29,278 nt of DNA from a virus (IMGVR_UViG_3300006077_000021:1-29278); one strand, 5' to 3'. Positions 21,861 through 28,729 are shown, counted from the stretch's first letter. Translations and numbers: made by a program. Notes: a model not told the origin generated them from the letters alone.

Positions 21861-22595
21861 ATGAAATTACCAACATCATCCCTAATCTACGCCGCTGGAT
21901 TCACGTCACTCTTCACGATAGGCAAATGCTATTACGACCATATCAATAATGAGAAGCCTGTAGAAGCCCCTCCAATTGAGGAGAGCGTAAAGACAAAAGA
22001 GCGAATCGTACTTGGCGGCTACGTAAGTGTCAAACCTCCAGTTCAGCCCGTTTTGGTTGAAGTCCAAAAACCAGTCAAACCTGTTTTGGTCAAACCTAAA
22101 GTACGCCACTTTTCTGCTCGATTGATTTCAGGAATCAAGCATTTCGAGAACGAACCGCTTGCTAATAAACCCGATGATTACGTTGACCACGCTCGGTTTG
22201 ACAAACTCGGAAAGGTCACGGAAATCGGATACGGTTTCACTCACAATATGGTCGATGCTGGTATCCGCTTCAAAGTTCTCACTAAGGGATACACTCTGCC
22301 AAAAAGCATGACCAAGGCTGAGGCTGACGCATTCCTAGTCGATAAGGCTCTGCCAATCTGCGACAAGTTGGTCAATCATTACACAACTGCTGAATTGACT
22401 CTCCATCAGCGAGAAGCCTTGATAATGTTTGTCTATAACCTCGGTGAGGGAGCACTTAAACAACTTAAAGTCCACAATGACGTATCGACTGTTCCAAATC
22501 GGATGCTTAGATACTGCCATTGCAAGGGACGGACTATCAAAGGCTTGGTCCGCCGCCGCAAGTTCGAAGTAGCCTTTTTCAAATCAAACATCTAA
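21861..22595 (+). CDS. GH24 lysozyme with N-terminal membrane anchor (SAR-type endolysin candidate)
   Basis: A 244-residue protein. An N-terminal hydrophobic helix (SSLIYAAGFTSLFTIG, about 6-21) could be a signal anchor. A Pro/Val/Lys linker follows (VKPPVQPVLVEVQKPVKPVL, 57-76). From residue 86 the domain resembles T4-type lysozymes: SGIKHFENEPL with catalytic Glu96, VTEIGYGFTH near 119-128, HQREALIMFVYNLGEGAL, and a final RRRKFEVAFF helix. It would cleave peptidoglycan in the periplasm after export. The frame is open upstream to 21651, overlapping another gene, but the ATG at 21861 fits the size, the anchor and the local start style. Confidence 0.85.
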   Translation: MKLPTSSLIYAAGFTSLFTIGKCYYDHINNEKPVEAPPIEESVKTKERIVLGGYVSVKPPVQPVLVEVQKPVKPVLVKPKVRHFSARLISGIKHFENEPLANKPDDYVDHARFDKLGKVTEIGYGFTHNMVDAGIRFKVLTKGYTLPKSMTKAEADAFLVDKALPICDKLVNHYTTAELTLHQREALIMFVYNLGEGALKQLKVHNDVSTVPNRMLRYCHCKGRTIKGLVRRRKFEVAFFKSNI

Positions 22596-22599
22596 TTAT

Positions 22600-23199
22600 A
22601 TGGAAATGGAAACACTAAAAACACCAATCAGAGCATTCATCGACGTAGAAACATCCGGTCTCGACTACACAAAGCACGCAGTATATCAAGTAGCCTGCAT
22701 TGTCGTTGATGAAACCGGAAAGGAACTTGGCACGTGGTCAAAATTATTCATCCCACCAGCAGGCACGGAATTCTCCGCAGGAGCCGTTGAGATCAATGGA
22801 TATGACCTTGAGCGCATCAAAGCAGAAACCACATTGGATTATGGCCAAGCCCATGCAGAATTTACAGAATTCTTATCTCAATTCGTGAACCGGTATGATA
22901 AAACCGACAAACTTAATTTCGTGGCTTACAATGCTCCATTTGATAGCGAGTTTGTTCGGTCTTGGTTTTCGTCTGCTGGAGACAATTTCTTTGGAGCATA
23001 CTTTTGGAATCCTGCCATGTGTGTTATGCAAAAAGCGGCTTGGGCATTTCCTGAAGCACGTCCAAAATTCCCAAACTTTAAACTTGGCACATTATGCAAA
23101 TTGACCGGACTCGGATGGGAAGATGACGAAGGACACGACGCTTTGTATGATATTCGCAAAACCATCGAACTAAGCAATTTTATTGACGCCACATTCTAA
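22600..23199 (+). CDS. DnaQ/RNase T-like 3'-5' exonuclease (DEDDh)
   Basis: The 199-residue product is a DEDD-superfamily exonuclease resembling DNA polymerase III epsilon and RNase T. Exo I is FIDVETSGLD (Asp15, Glu17), Exo II is FVAYNAPFDSEF near residue 110, and Exo III is HDALYDI near 178-184 with the catalytic His of the DEDDh class. It would degrade or trim DNA or RNA 3' ends using two metal ions. It begins four bases after the lysozyme stop. T4 itself has DexA exonuclease as an early gene; whether this is its functional counterpart is not clear. Confidence 0.88.
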   Translation: MEMETLKTPIRAFIDVETSGLDYTKHAVYQVACIVVDETGKELGTWSKLFIPPAGTEFSAGAVEINGYDLERIKAETTLDYGQAHAEFTEFLSQFVNRYDKTDKLNFVAYNAPFDSEFVRSWFSSAGDNFFGAYFWNPAMCVMQKAAWAFPEARPKFPNFKLGTLCKLTGLGWEDDEGHDALYDIRKTIELSNFIDATF

Positions 23200-23218
23200 T
23201 AAATATACACCGCACGAT

Positions 23219-23320
23219 ATGAACAAGAATTTATTACAATCGGTTTATGTTGGTGCGATGCTACTACTCATTCCACCAACAATCCTATTATTAACATACC
23301 TATCATCATTAATACTATGA
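23219..23320 (+). CDS. Tiny membrane protein (33 residues)
   Basis: A short frame of one hydrophobic helix with a short polar start: MNKNLLQSVYVGAMLLLIPP then TILLLTYLSSLIL. Its TGA overlaps the ATG of the next gene (ATGA), which favours real translation. A weak AATAAATA box lies at 23198-23205. Confidence 0.58.
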   Translation: MNKNLLQSVYVGAMLLLIPPTILLLTYLSSLIL

Positions 23321-23637
23321 CACAAGAAACTACATATGAAGAACTGCCGCCCTTGGAGAGTTCCTCGGCATTTCAGCCAATTCTTAAAACCGATTCAGAA
23401 ATGACCGAAATCTTTGACAAATTAAACCGAATCCCTTCGCTGTATATGGAGGACGGAACCAAGGTTGACGTTATTATACCAAATCCAGACAATACAATTG
23501 ATATTGTTGCAAATGATTCTATTCTTTTGACGATTCCGAAAAATTGTTCGGTTCATTTTAGAACGCGGTTTGTTGAAATCACCGTGACGGATTCAAGCCT
23601 ATTTGAAACAACAACTTTATTATACCGAGGAAACTAA
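23317..23637 (+). CDS. Hypothetical protein
   Basis: A 106-residue acidic protein whose second half is beta-rich (KVDVIIPNPDNTIDIVAND, ILLTIPKNCSVHF, FVEITVTDSS). No family recognised. Its start overlaps the stop of the tiny membrane gene, and its own stop overlaps the next ATG (TAATG), so it is the middle of a coupled chain 23219-24305. Confidence 0.68.
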   Translation: MTQETTYEELPPLESSSAFQPILKTDSEMTEIFDKLNRIPSLYMEDGTKVDVIIPNPDNTIDIVANDSILLTIPKNCSVHFRTRFVEITVTDSSLFETTTLLYRGN

Positions 23638-24059
23638 TGAATATCGACGAAATTGAATTACACGAAGAGCTCGCCTCAATAGTTGAGATATTTGTCGGCG
23701 GCCGTCCGTCAACTATGTCTAATCTGAAGGAAGTCTGGCCGTTGCTATATTATTATCAGCAGGAAGTCGTAAAAGCTTTGCTAGACCAATATCATTATCA
23801 ATACTCAATATTATTCAGGCCAACCTCAAATAACTCGAATATGTGGTGCAAATGTGGAACACGAGCCGAGTTAGAACACCTGCAGTTTACGTCTGAAACG
23901 GACGAAGGACACGAAATCACTTTTGACCATATTACCGGTTACACCTGCCCTAGTTGTGAGGAAGTCTTTTTTGACGACGTCACCGCGGAATATATTAAAG
24001 AGCAGATGAATTATTTAAACATCGAGCGTATGCTTGAAAATTTACCAGAAGTTAAATAG
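23637..24059 (+). CDS. Zinc-finger protein of unknown function
   Basis: A 140-residue protein. The N-terminal 65 residues are helical (LHEELASIVEIFVG, WPLLYYYQQEVVKALLDQY). The C-terminal half holds a four-cysteine site, CKC near 71-73 and CPSC near 107-110, spaced like a zinc ribbon. It could bind nucleic acid or another protein. Translation is coupled to the genes on both sides (TAATG before it, ATG one base after its stop). Confidence 0.7.
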   Translation: MNIDEIELHEELASIVEIFVGGRPSTMSNLKEVWPLLYYYQQEVVKALLDQYHYQYSILFRPTSNNSNMWCKCGTRAELEHLQFTSETDEGHEITFDHITGYTCPSCEEVFFDDVTAEYIKEQMNYLNIERMLENLPEVK

Positions 24060-24060
24060 A

Positions 24061-24174
24061 ATGAATATGCCTAGAAAACTAATCGACGTTGCATTTGTTT
24101 TATGCATTTTGTTTTTTGTTGTACTTTTAAACTCTAATAAGTTTGTAAACTTACTCTATTCACTGATCCAATGA
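24061..24174 (+). CDS. Tiny membrane protein (37 residues)
   Basis: A single hydrophobic helix (LIDVAFVLCILFFVVLLN) between a basic start (MNMPRK) and a short polar end. It begins one base after the previous stop and its TGA overlaps the next ATG, in a run of coupled genes. Confidence 0.6.
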   Translation: MNMPRKLIDVAFVLCILFFVVLLNSNKFVNLLYSLIQ

Positions 24175-24305
24175 AAATTAATTTCAGCCATTATGACGAC
24201 GAGCATTCAGTAAATTTAGTGCTGTATTTGCTATTTCTACTTTCGGTTGCTTCCGTGCCAATCGTGGTTATATGTGCGGTTGTTATGTTTCTATTCCATC
24301 TATAA
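24171..24305 (+). CDS. Tiny membrane protein (44 residues)
   Basis: A polar N terminus (MKINFSHYDDEHSVN) followed by a long hydrophobic stretch (LVLYLLFLLSVASVPIVVI then CAVVMFLFHL) that could cross the membrane once or make a hairpin. ATGA overlap with the gene before. Its stop lies within the late box at 24301. Confidence 0.6.
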   Translation: MKINFSHYDDEHSVNLVLYLLFLLSVASVPIVVICAVVMFLFHL

Positions 24306-24308
24306 ATA
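24301..24308 (+). promoter_or_regulatory. Late promoter box before the 24317 gene
   Basis: Exact TATAAATA, eight bases before the ATG at 24317, so the predicted message has only about three bases before AUG. Confidence 0.75.
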
Positions 24309-24316
24309 AGTAACAC

Positions 24317-24883
24317 ATGAAAGAATTAACTCAACGAGACATTAGTAAAATCATCTCACACACTTTATTCTTATCACTTGATGACGACGCGGTGATGCAC
24401 ATTGTTCCAGACGAAGGGTCTAGTTTAGAACGGTACGTAATCAAAGTATTTCCATCAAAGCGAAAGTTTGAATATTACGACGGACAGGAAGTCGACTTTT
24501 CATTAAGTCGTGACAGCCGAGTTCTTACCGCGGTAACCGACAAAAAGACATACGAATTGCTCGGTCTTGACCGGATCGTACCAAGGCGTCTACGCATTAT
24601 TGACAAAAACAAAGTGGACATGGTTGAACTTATGTCACACGCAAAGCGAGGAGACGTTTATTTTACATCTGGACAAGAGATCTTTACATTGGTTCCTGGC
24701 CGCCTAAGAGACACTGTTGACCTTGTATCAACCAGAAAGCTCAATGGGAAACCAGTAGCAGTATTTGATGAATACAATCCTTTGATAACAAACGGCCGTG
24801 AGGCATTCTCAGTCAGCGATGACTCAAGTCGAATTGATGGAATTCGTCTTTCAATGTGGCGCATTAAAGATAAACTTATTTAA
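24317..24883 (+). CDS. Hypothetical late protein, paralogue of the gene at 18261
   Basis: A 188-residue protein whose second half aligns with the product of 18261-18815 (IVPRRLRIIDKN, a GDVYFTS strand, TLVPGR, KPVAVFDE, LSMWRI). The first half is beta-rich and charged. Function unknown. It lies between a late box and the probable packaged protein at 24887, four bases apart, so both are probably made late. A duplicated gene kept under two promoter classes is notable. Confidence 0.72.
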   Translation: MKELTQRDISKIISHTLFLSLDDDAVMHIVPDEGSSLERYVIKVFPSKRKFEYYDGQEVDFSLSRDSRVLTAVTDKKTYELLGLDRIVPRRLRIIDKNKVDMVELMSHAKRGDVYFTSGQEIFTLVPGRLRDTVDLVSTRKLNGKPVAVFDEYNPLITNGREAFSVSDDSSRIDGIRLSMWRIKDKLI

Positions 24884-24886
24884 GAC

Positions 24887-25522
24887 ATGAAAACATTTAG
24901 AAAATTCTTAACAGAGGACCTCGGAGTACTTACCGAGTCGTATATTAACTTGATTGGACCAAAAACAAATGATGAGCGTGAAAAATACGCTGACCAAGTT
25001 TGGGACCTATTGCAAAAATCGTATGCTGATATTGGTGGAATCCACGGCAATGGATTTTCCAGCAAACAGGACATGATTAACAACATTAAGTTCTGGAAAC
25101 TCTCAAAATCAGGAGACAAAATCACGTCGGCAATCATGTATAAGGACAAGAACGGACGCAAAGCCGTAGCCCTTGGAACCGACGGAAGCAACGCTGGTAA
25201 GAAGGCGTTATTTAACACCCTCGGCAAAGAATTCTCACGAGGATATGCTGAACTGTCTGGTCCAGCACTACACGCCGCGGTAAAGACTCTTGGAGATGAA
25301 ACCGCAAAAGCTGTAGCCATGGATTCTGACGATGCAGCTGATCTCCTAGGAAAAGATGTCACACATATGACTAAAAACTTGGTCGGTTCATTAAATGATG
25401 ATGACATTAAGACATGGAACAAGTACGGTAAACTATTCCCTAAGTCATTCTACCTACGCAAGATCGGTCAGGAAATGCACCTTAAGATGATTCTTGGTGT
25501 TCCTGGCATTAAAATCAAGTAA
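24887..25522 (+). CDS. Probable head-packaged protein with prohead-protease leader; GNAT-like core possible
   Basis: A 211-residue protein. Its N terminus MKTFRKFLTEDLGVLTES closely resembles T4 internal-protein leaders (MKTYQEF...E) and contains two I/L-x-E sites (LTE-D and LTE-S). The core that follows (ADQVWDLLQKSYADIGGI, GFSSKQDMINNIKFWKL, ITSAIMYKDKNGRKAVALGT) has the helix-helix-strand-strand start of an acetyltransferase-like domain, and FPKSFYLRKIGQEMHL closes it. If processed like T4 internal proteins, the core would be packaged with DNA and injected. Both the enzyme call and the packaging are inference. A terminator follows. Confidence 0.72.
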   Translation: MKTFRKFLTEDLGVLTESYINLIGPKTNDEREKYADQVWDLLQKSYADIGGIHGNGFSSKQDMINNIKFWKLSKSGDKITSAIMYKDKNGRKAVALGTDGSNAGKKALFNTLGKEFSRGYAELSGPALHAAVKTLGDETAKAVAMDSDDAADLLGKDVTHMTKNLVGSLNDDDIKTWNKYGKLFPKSFYLRKIGQEMHLKMILGVPGIKIK

Positions 25523-25541
25523 CACGTTTAAAACATTCTAC

Positions 25542-25572
25542 AGCTCGGGCCTTTGGTGGTCCGAGCTTTTTT
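25542..25572 (+). terminator. Rho-independent terminator
   Basis: Seven-bp stem AGCTCGG / CCGAGCT (25542-25548 with 25561-25567), with further pairing possible inside the 12-base loop, then a T-run. Ends the late unit 24317-25522. Confidence 0.87.
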
Positions 25573-25593
25573 GTGTTCTAATTCTGAGATAAA

Positions 25594-25601
25594 TATAAAT
25601 A
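25594..25601 (+). promoter_or_regulatory. Late promoter box abutting a start codon
   Basis: Exact TATAAATA only two bases before the ATG at 25604. Ordinary late spacing would put the RNA start just past this ATG, so either the start site is closer than usual, another RNA carries the gene, or the box is fortuitous. Confidence 0.55.
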
Positions 25602-25603
25602 GA

Positions 25604-26104
25604 ATGTTTATTACCAACGATCATTTCCCAAACCCTTTAGTCCTTGCCGAAATAGGTGATGCAAAGTGGATCTTGATGTGTGACTATATTTTTATAGACG
25701 AAGAACGCGGAATCAACATTAAAGTTCCTAAAGGATTCACGACCGATCTATATTCAATTCCAAAATTTGCACGGTCTATTGTTTCTAGAGTAAACGCTCA
25801 AGGACCTGCGGTTGTACATGACTATCTGTTTAATACTGTGTATTACGGCTCTGATGGATTAAAGCAGGCTAATGAGGTTCTCAATTTAGCAATGCAAAGA
25901 CATTGGGCTCCTGTTTCTAGAATGAATAGAGCGCTTATCATGGCTGGACTTCGGTGTGGGTCAAAAGCGGTATATAAACGCAAAGTCAAAAACTTTTCTA
26001 AATTGCTTGGACCGGATGGCCGTCGTCCACCCCAAGAGCAGATAGATAAACTTATAACACGCACGATTGACGAAGACACAATGCGTCTGCTCTGCGGTAC
26101 ATAA
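25604..26104 (+). CDS. DUF1353-family phage protein
   Basis: A 166-residue protein with the DUF1353 signature: W-x-L leading into CDYIFIDEERGINIKVPKGF, then TTDLYSIP, and a VVHDYLFN segment carrying a His-Asp pair. The family is common in tailed phages, often near lysis or tail genes, and has no settled function. The frame is open back to 25553, but that lies in the terminator, so the ATG at 25604 (MFITNDHFPNP) was chosen; a later start at 25676 would remove part of the conserved core. The basic tail (KRKVKNFSKLLGPDGRRPP) is extra. Confidence 0.85.
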   Translation: MFITNDHFPNPLVLAEIGDAKWILMCDYIFIDEERGINIKVPKGFTTDLYSIPKFARSIVSRVNAQGPAVVHDYLFNTVYYGSDGLKQANEVLNLAMQRHWAPVSRMNRALIMAGLRCGSKAVYKRKVKNFSKLLGPDGRRPPQEQIDKLITRTIDEDTMRLLCGT

Positions 26105-26125
26105 CACTCCCCAATATATTCCAAA

Positions 26126-26623
26126 ATGAAAAAAGAAAACGAAACATCCGAGCGCCTATCTGCCGTGGCGCATTTCTTCTGGACAGTTAACCCAGTCATC
26201 TTAACTCTGTTTGCAATCAAATTGTTTATGATTGACGCATGGATTGTACAACATAGACCAGCACACCTCAAAAATCAGAATGACATTGCTGCATTGACAG
26301 CTCGACAAGACGCAACCGATACAAATATTAAAAACTTGTGGGGTGCAGTTTCTAGAGATAAACAACGTCTTGACCAAATCGAAGGCAAAACTGAAATCAT
26401 CTCAGACATTATGATTTTTGGAGTCGATTCAAAGGCAGTTCAAGTTGACAATTCGGCGTTAAAGAATACTATCAAAAAAGCGGTTGCTGAAAATGCTACT
26501 TTAGTTGATGTTAAAAAGGTCGAACCTAAAAAGGAAGAACAAAAGGTCGAGCCTAAAAAAGCAGAACCTAAAAAGGAAGAACCTAAGGAAGAACCTAAGG
26601 AAGAACCTAAAACAGACAAGTAG
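26126..26623 (+). CDS. Single-pass membrane protein with coiled coil and Lys/Glu/Pro repeat tail
   Basis: A 165-residue protein. One hydrophobic helix at about 16-38 (FFWTVNPVILTLFAIKLFMI) is followed by a heptad-like coiled coil (NDIAALTARQDATDTNIKNL, then SRDKQRLDQI) and a disordered tail of EPKKEE-type repeats from about residue 130. The order anchor, coiled coil, charged tail could suit a spanin-like or holin-associated envelope protein, but no lipobox, partner gene or family is recognised. It lies 21 bases after the DUF1353 gene and two before the GIY-YIG gene. Confidence 0.68.
   Translation: MKKENETSERLSAVAHFFWTVNPVILTLFAIKLFMIDAWIVQHRPAHLKNQNDIAALTARQDATDTNIKNLWGAVSRDKQRLDQIEGKTEIISDIMIFGVDSKAVQVDNSALKNTIKKAVAENATLVDVKKVEPKKEEQKVEPKKAEPKKEEPKEEPKEEPKTDK
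26519..26612 (+). repeat. Coding tandem repeat (EPKKEE/EPKEE units)
   Basis: Imperfect 12- to 24-base units built on GAACCTAAAAAGGAAGAA and GAACCTAAGGAA. They encode a Lys/Glu/Pro tail of the membrane protein and probably vary in number between relatives by slippage. Confidence 0.8.
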
Positions 26624-26625
26624 CA

Positions 26626-27042
26626 ATGTGGTTTTATAATGGGAAAGAATTTACACAGGACGATGTCGAGGACGATATGGTTGGGTTTGTGTATATCATA
26701 ACGGACTCGGAGGGAAAGAAATACATCGGCAAAAAGAATTTCTTTAGGACTATTGTCCGCCCTCCCTTGAAAGGCAAAAAACGAAAGCGCCGTGAAGTAG
26801 TGCCGTCAGATTGGCCTGAGTATGTCGGCTCGAATGCAGTCACTCAACAACTCAAGGAAGAACGCGGTCTCAAGGAGTTCAAACGAGAAATCCTCCATAT
26901 CTGCAAATCAAAAGGCGCATTAAGTTACCTTGAAGCCAAAGAGCAATTCGACCGAAATGTCCTATTGGATGATTCATATCACAACGGCATCATCCAATGC
27001 CGGATTAATCACTCTCACCTAAAAGAGTTGAAAAATACTTAA
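26626..27042 (+). CDS. GIY-YIG nuclease-domain protein
   Basis: A 138-residue protein. GFVYIITDSEGKKYIGKKNF at residues 20-39 is the GIY-YIG motif (VYI and YIG), followed by a basic loop (KGKKRKRREVVPSDWPEYVGS) and a helix with Glu in LEAKEQF. The family is widespread in T4-like phages as a small Seg-like protein. It may nick or cut DNA. It lacks a separate DNA-binding module, so it could be a resident repair or host-DNA nuclease rather than a mobile homing enzyme; position between ordinary genes gives no sign of insertion. Confidence 0.82.
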   Translation: MWFYNGKEFTQDDVEDDMVGFVYIITDSEGKKYIGKKNFFRTIVRPPLKGKKRKRREVVPSDWPEYVGSNAVTQQLKEERGLKEFKREILHICKSKGALSYLEAKEQFDRNVLLDDSYHNGIIQCRINHSHLKELKNT

Positions 27043-27050
27043 TTTAGTCG

Positions 27051-27079
27051 TTTACATTTCGTCTATAATTTTGTATAAT
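27051..27079 (+). promoter_or_regulatory. Early promoter P8 for RNase H
   Basis: TTTACA 27051-27056, 17 bases, perfect TATAAT 27074-27079. Only ten bases separate the -10 from the ATG at 27090, so the leader would be about three to five bases, the shortest of the early set. Confidence 0.87.
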
Positions 27080-27089
27080 TAGTTACACT

Positions 27090-27965
27090 ATGATACTAAT
27101 TGATTATTCAGGTATAACGATGCCGATAGTTTTTACAATGTCGAAAGGCACTATCGAGCTCGAAAAAATGAGACACATGATTCTGAACACTCTCAGAATG
27201 TACAATGTAAAATACCGTCGGGACTACGGACAGATGATTCTGTGCTTAGACGGCGGGTCTTGGCGCAAAAGAGTGTTGAAAGAATACAAAGCGTCACGTA
27301 AATCAGGACGTGAAGAGTCCTCGATTGATTGGGACAAGGTTTGGGAAATTCTAAATGTTGTCAGGGATGAACTGATTGAATATATGCCTTACCCTGTTGT
27401 AGCAGTCAAAGACGCTGAAGCGGATGACGTAATTGCTACTTTAGTAAAATCAACGCAATCGTTCGGTCAACATGAACGAGTGATGATTGTTTCGTCCGAT
27501 AAAGACTTCATCCAATTGCAGAAATATGGAAACGTCTCACAGTATTCTCCAATCACACGGAAAATGCTAAAGGACCCAAATCCAGTAAATTATTGCTTTG
27601 AACACGTTCTCCGTGGATGTGGTGGAGATGGCGTACCAAATGTTTTATCCGACGATAACACATTCATCACGGAAGGCAAGCGTCAGACTCCGCTTCGTAA
27701 GAAACTCATTGAAGAGTGGAAACAAGCAGGCAAGGAGAATCTGAAAGACGTTATGGACGAAAAGACATACAGAAACTACTGTCGTAACCTTATCTGTATT
27801 GACTTTGACCATATTCCAGAAGAGATACAAGACCAAATCATGTCAGAGTATCGTCACGCTTCGGAAATTGCTTCAAAGAATGAGGCAAAGGTCCTAAACT
27901 ACTTGATCTCAAACAAGATGAAGATGCTTGTTGGTTCATGCTCAGAATTCTTTACAACACCTTAA
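27090..27965 (+). CDS. rnh: T4-type RNase H (5'-3' flap/exonuclease)
   Basis: The 291-residue product is a FEN-family nuclease like T4 RNase H, which removes RNA primers and adjacent DNA from lagging-strand fragments at the fork. Metal-binding acids are visible in MILIDYSG (Asp5), CLDGGSWRK, KDAEADDVIATL and SSDKDFIQLQ, followed by a GGDGVPNVLSDDN helix-hairpin-helix-like region. Length is close to T4 RNase H (305). It starts a new early unit and is followed after 11 bases by a DUF6433-like gene. Confidence 0.93.
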   Translation: MILIDYSGITMPIVFTMSKGTIELEKMRHMILNTLRMYNVKYRRDYGQMILCLDGGSWRKRVLKEYKASRKSGREESSIDWDKVWEILNVVRDELIEYMPYPVVAVKDAEADDVIATLVKSTQSFGQHERVMIVSSDKDFIQLQKYGNVSQYSPITRKMLKDPNPVNYCFEHVLRGCGGDGVPNVLSDDNTFITEGKRQTPLRKKLIEEWKQAGKENLKDVMDEKTYRNYCRNLICIDFDHIPEEIQDQIMSEYRHASEIASKNEAKVLNYLISNKMKMLVGSCSEFFTTP

Positions 27966-27976
27966 TATATACAAAC

Positions 27977-28426
27977 ATGGCATATCAAATACCAAAAAAT
28001 AGCCCACGTGCTTGGGAAATCGTAAAAGGCATCAACGCAGCACGAACCGTTGATGAACGTGTGGAACTGCTTAAACAGAATCCACATTTCGGACTCAAAT
28101 GTCTATTGCAAATCAACTTTTCACCAGAGCGTATCCAATTTGCTCTTCCTGGAGCGGAGCCGCCAACATGGAAAAAACATGACGTACCTTCGATTGATTT
28201 GAGCAAAGCAGTGATGATATTCTCACATCTTAAGAAAGATTCCAAGTCATTGAATCAATTTAAGAAGGAAGCAAAGTATGTACAATTGTTGGAATCAGTT
28301 GGCAAAGACGATGCTGAACTTATCATTCAAGCTATTGGACACGAAATGCACAAACGCAATCGAGGTATCACCGAGGTTGTTGTGGAGCGTGCTTTCCCCG
28401 GCCTAATTCTTAAACCTAAAAAGTAA
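27977..28426 (+). CDS. DUF6433-like phage protein
   Basis: A 149-residue basic, mostly helical protein. Segments SPRAWEIVKGINAARTV, LLKQNPHFGLKCLLQINF, PPTWKKHDVPS and a GITEVVVERAFPGLI tail fit a family I recall as DUF6433, common downstream of replication genes in T4-like phages and of unknown role. The frame opens at 27938 inside rnh, but the ATG at 27977 (MAYQIPKNS) begins the conserved part. In T4 the gene after rnh is dsbA, a DNA-binding late-transcription factor; no similarity to it is claimed. Its stop overlaps the next ATG (TAATG). Confidence 0.75.
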   Translation: MAYQIPKNSPRAWEIVKGINAARTVDERVELLKQNPHFGLKCLLQINFSPERIQFALPGAEPPTWKKHDVPSIDLSKAVMIFSHLKKDSKSLNQFKKEAKYVQLLESVGKDDAELIIQAIGHEMHKRNRGITEVVVERAFPGLILKPKK

Positions 28427-28683
28427 TGGTATACGATTATATTTGTGACGATTGCGGACACGAATTCCAACTTGTAACAACAATAAGCAAGCGGGATGAA
28501 CCGTTGGATAAACCTTGTCCATCTTGCTCAGTTGAAGGAAAGGTACGTCGCCTTGTTGGAGCTCCTGCGGTATCATACCAAGGAGGTCGTACAATGCAAC
28601 AACGTGCAGGTTCTGAATGGAATAATGTCCTTAAAGGAATCAAGAAAGCAGCCGGTCGACAATCCACCATTGAAACAAATTAA
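28426..28683 (+). CDS. FmdB-like zinc-ribbon protein
   Basis: An 85-residue protein beginning MVYDYICDDCGHEF, with CDDC at 7-10 and CPSC near 31-34, followed by KVRRLVGAP. This is the arrangement of the FmdB/regulatory zinc-ribbon family. It might bind nucleic acid or RNA polymerase; function in phages is unknown. Coupled by TAATG overlap to the DUF6433-like gene, and last in the P8 unit. Confidence 0.82.
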   Translation: MVYDYICDDCGHEFQLVTTISKRDEPLDKPCPSCSVEGKVRRLVGAPAVSYQGGRTMQQRAGSEWNNVLKGIKKAAGRQSTIETN

Positions 28684-28692
28684 AAATACTTA

Positions 28693-28721
28693 TTTACATT
28701 TAACTAAATTTATTATATAAT
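28693..28721 (+). promoter_or_regulatory. Early promoter P9 for the outer-membrane protein
   Basis: TTTACA 28693-28698, 17 bases, perfect TATAAT 28716-28721, with AAAATACTTA upstream as in P6. The leader to the ATG at 28769 is about 41 bases, the longest of the set, and holds a perfect hairpin. Confidence 0.87.
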
Positions 28722-28729
28722 AGCTCTCA

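Noticed and set aside
24880-25422. 180-codon minus-strand frame
   Set aside because: Shadow of the packaged-protein gene, which has a T4-like leader and a matching terminator on the plus strand.
25553-25603. Longer DUF1353 start
   Set aside because: The extra codons fall in the stem and T-run of the terminator and encode no conserved residues.
26519-26612. CRISPR-like short repeats
   Set aside because: The units are in-frame codons of a Lys/Glu/Pro tail, without spacers of constant length.
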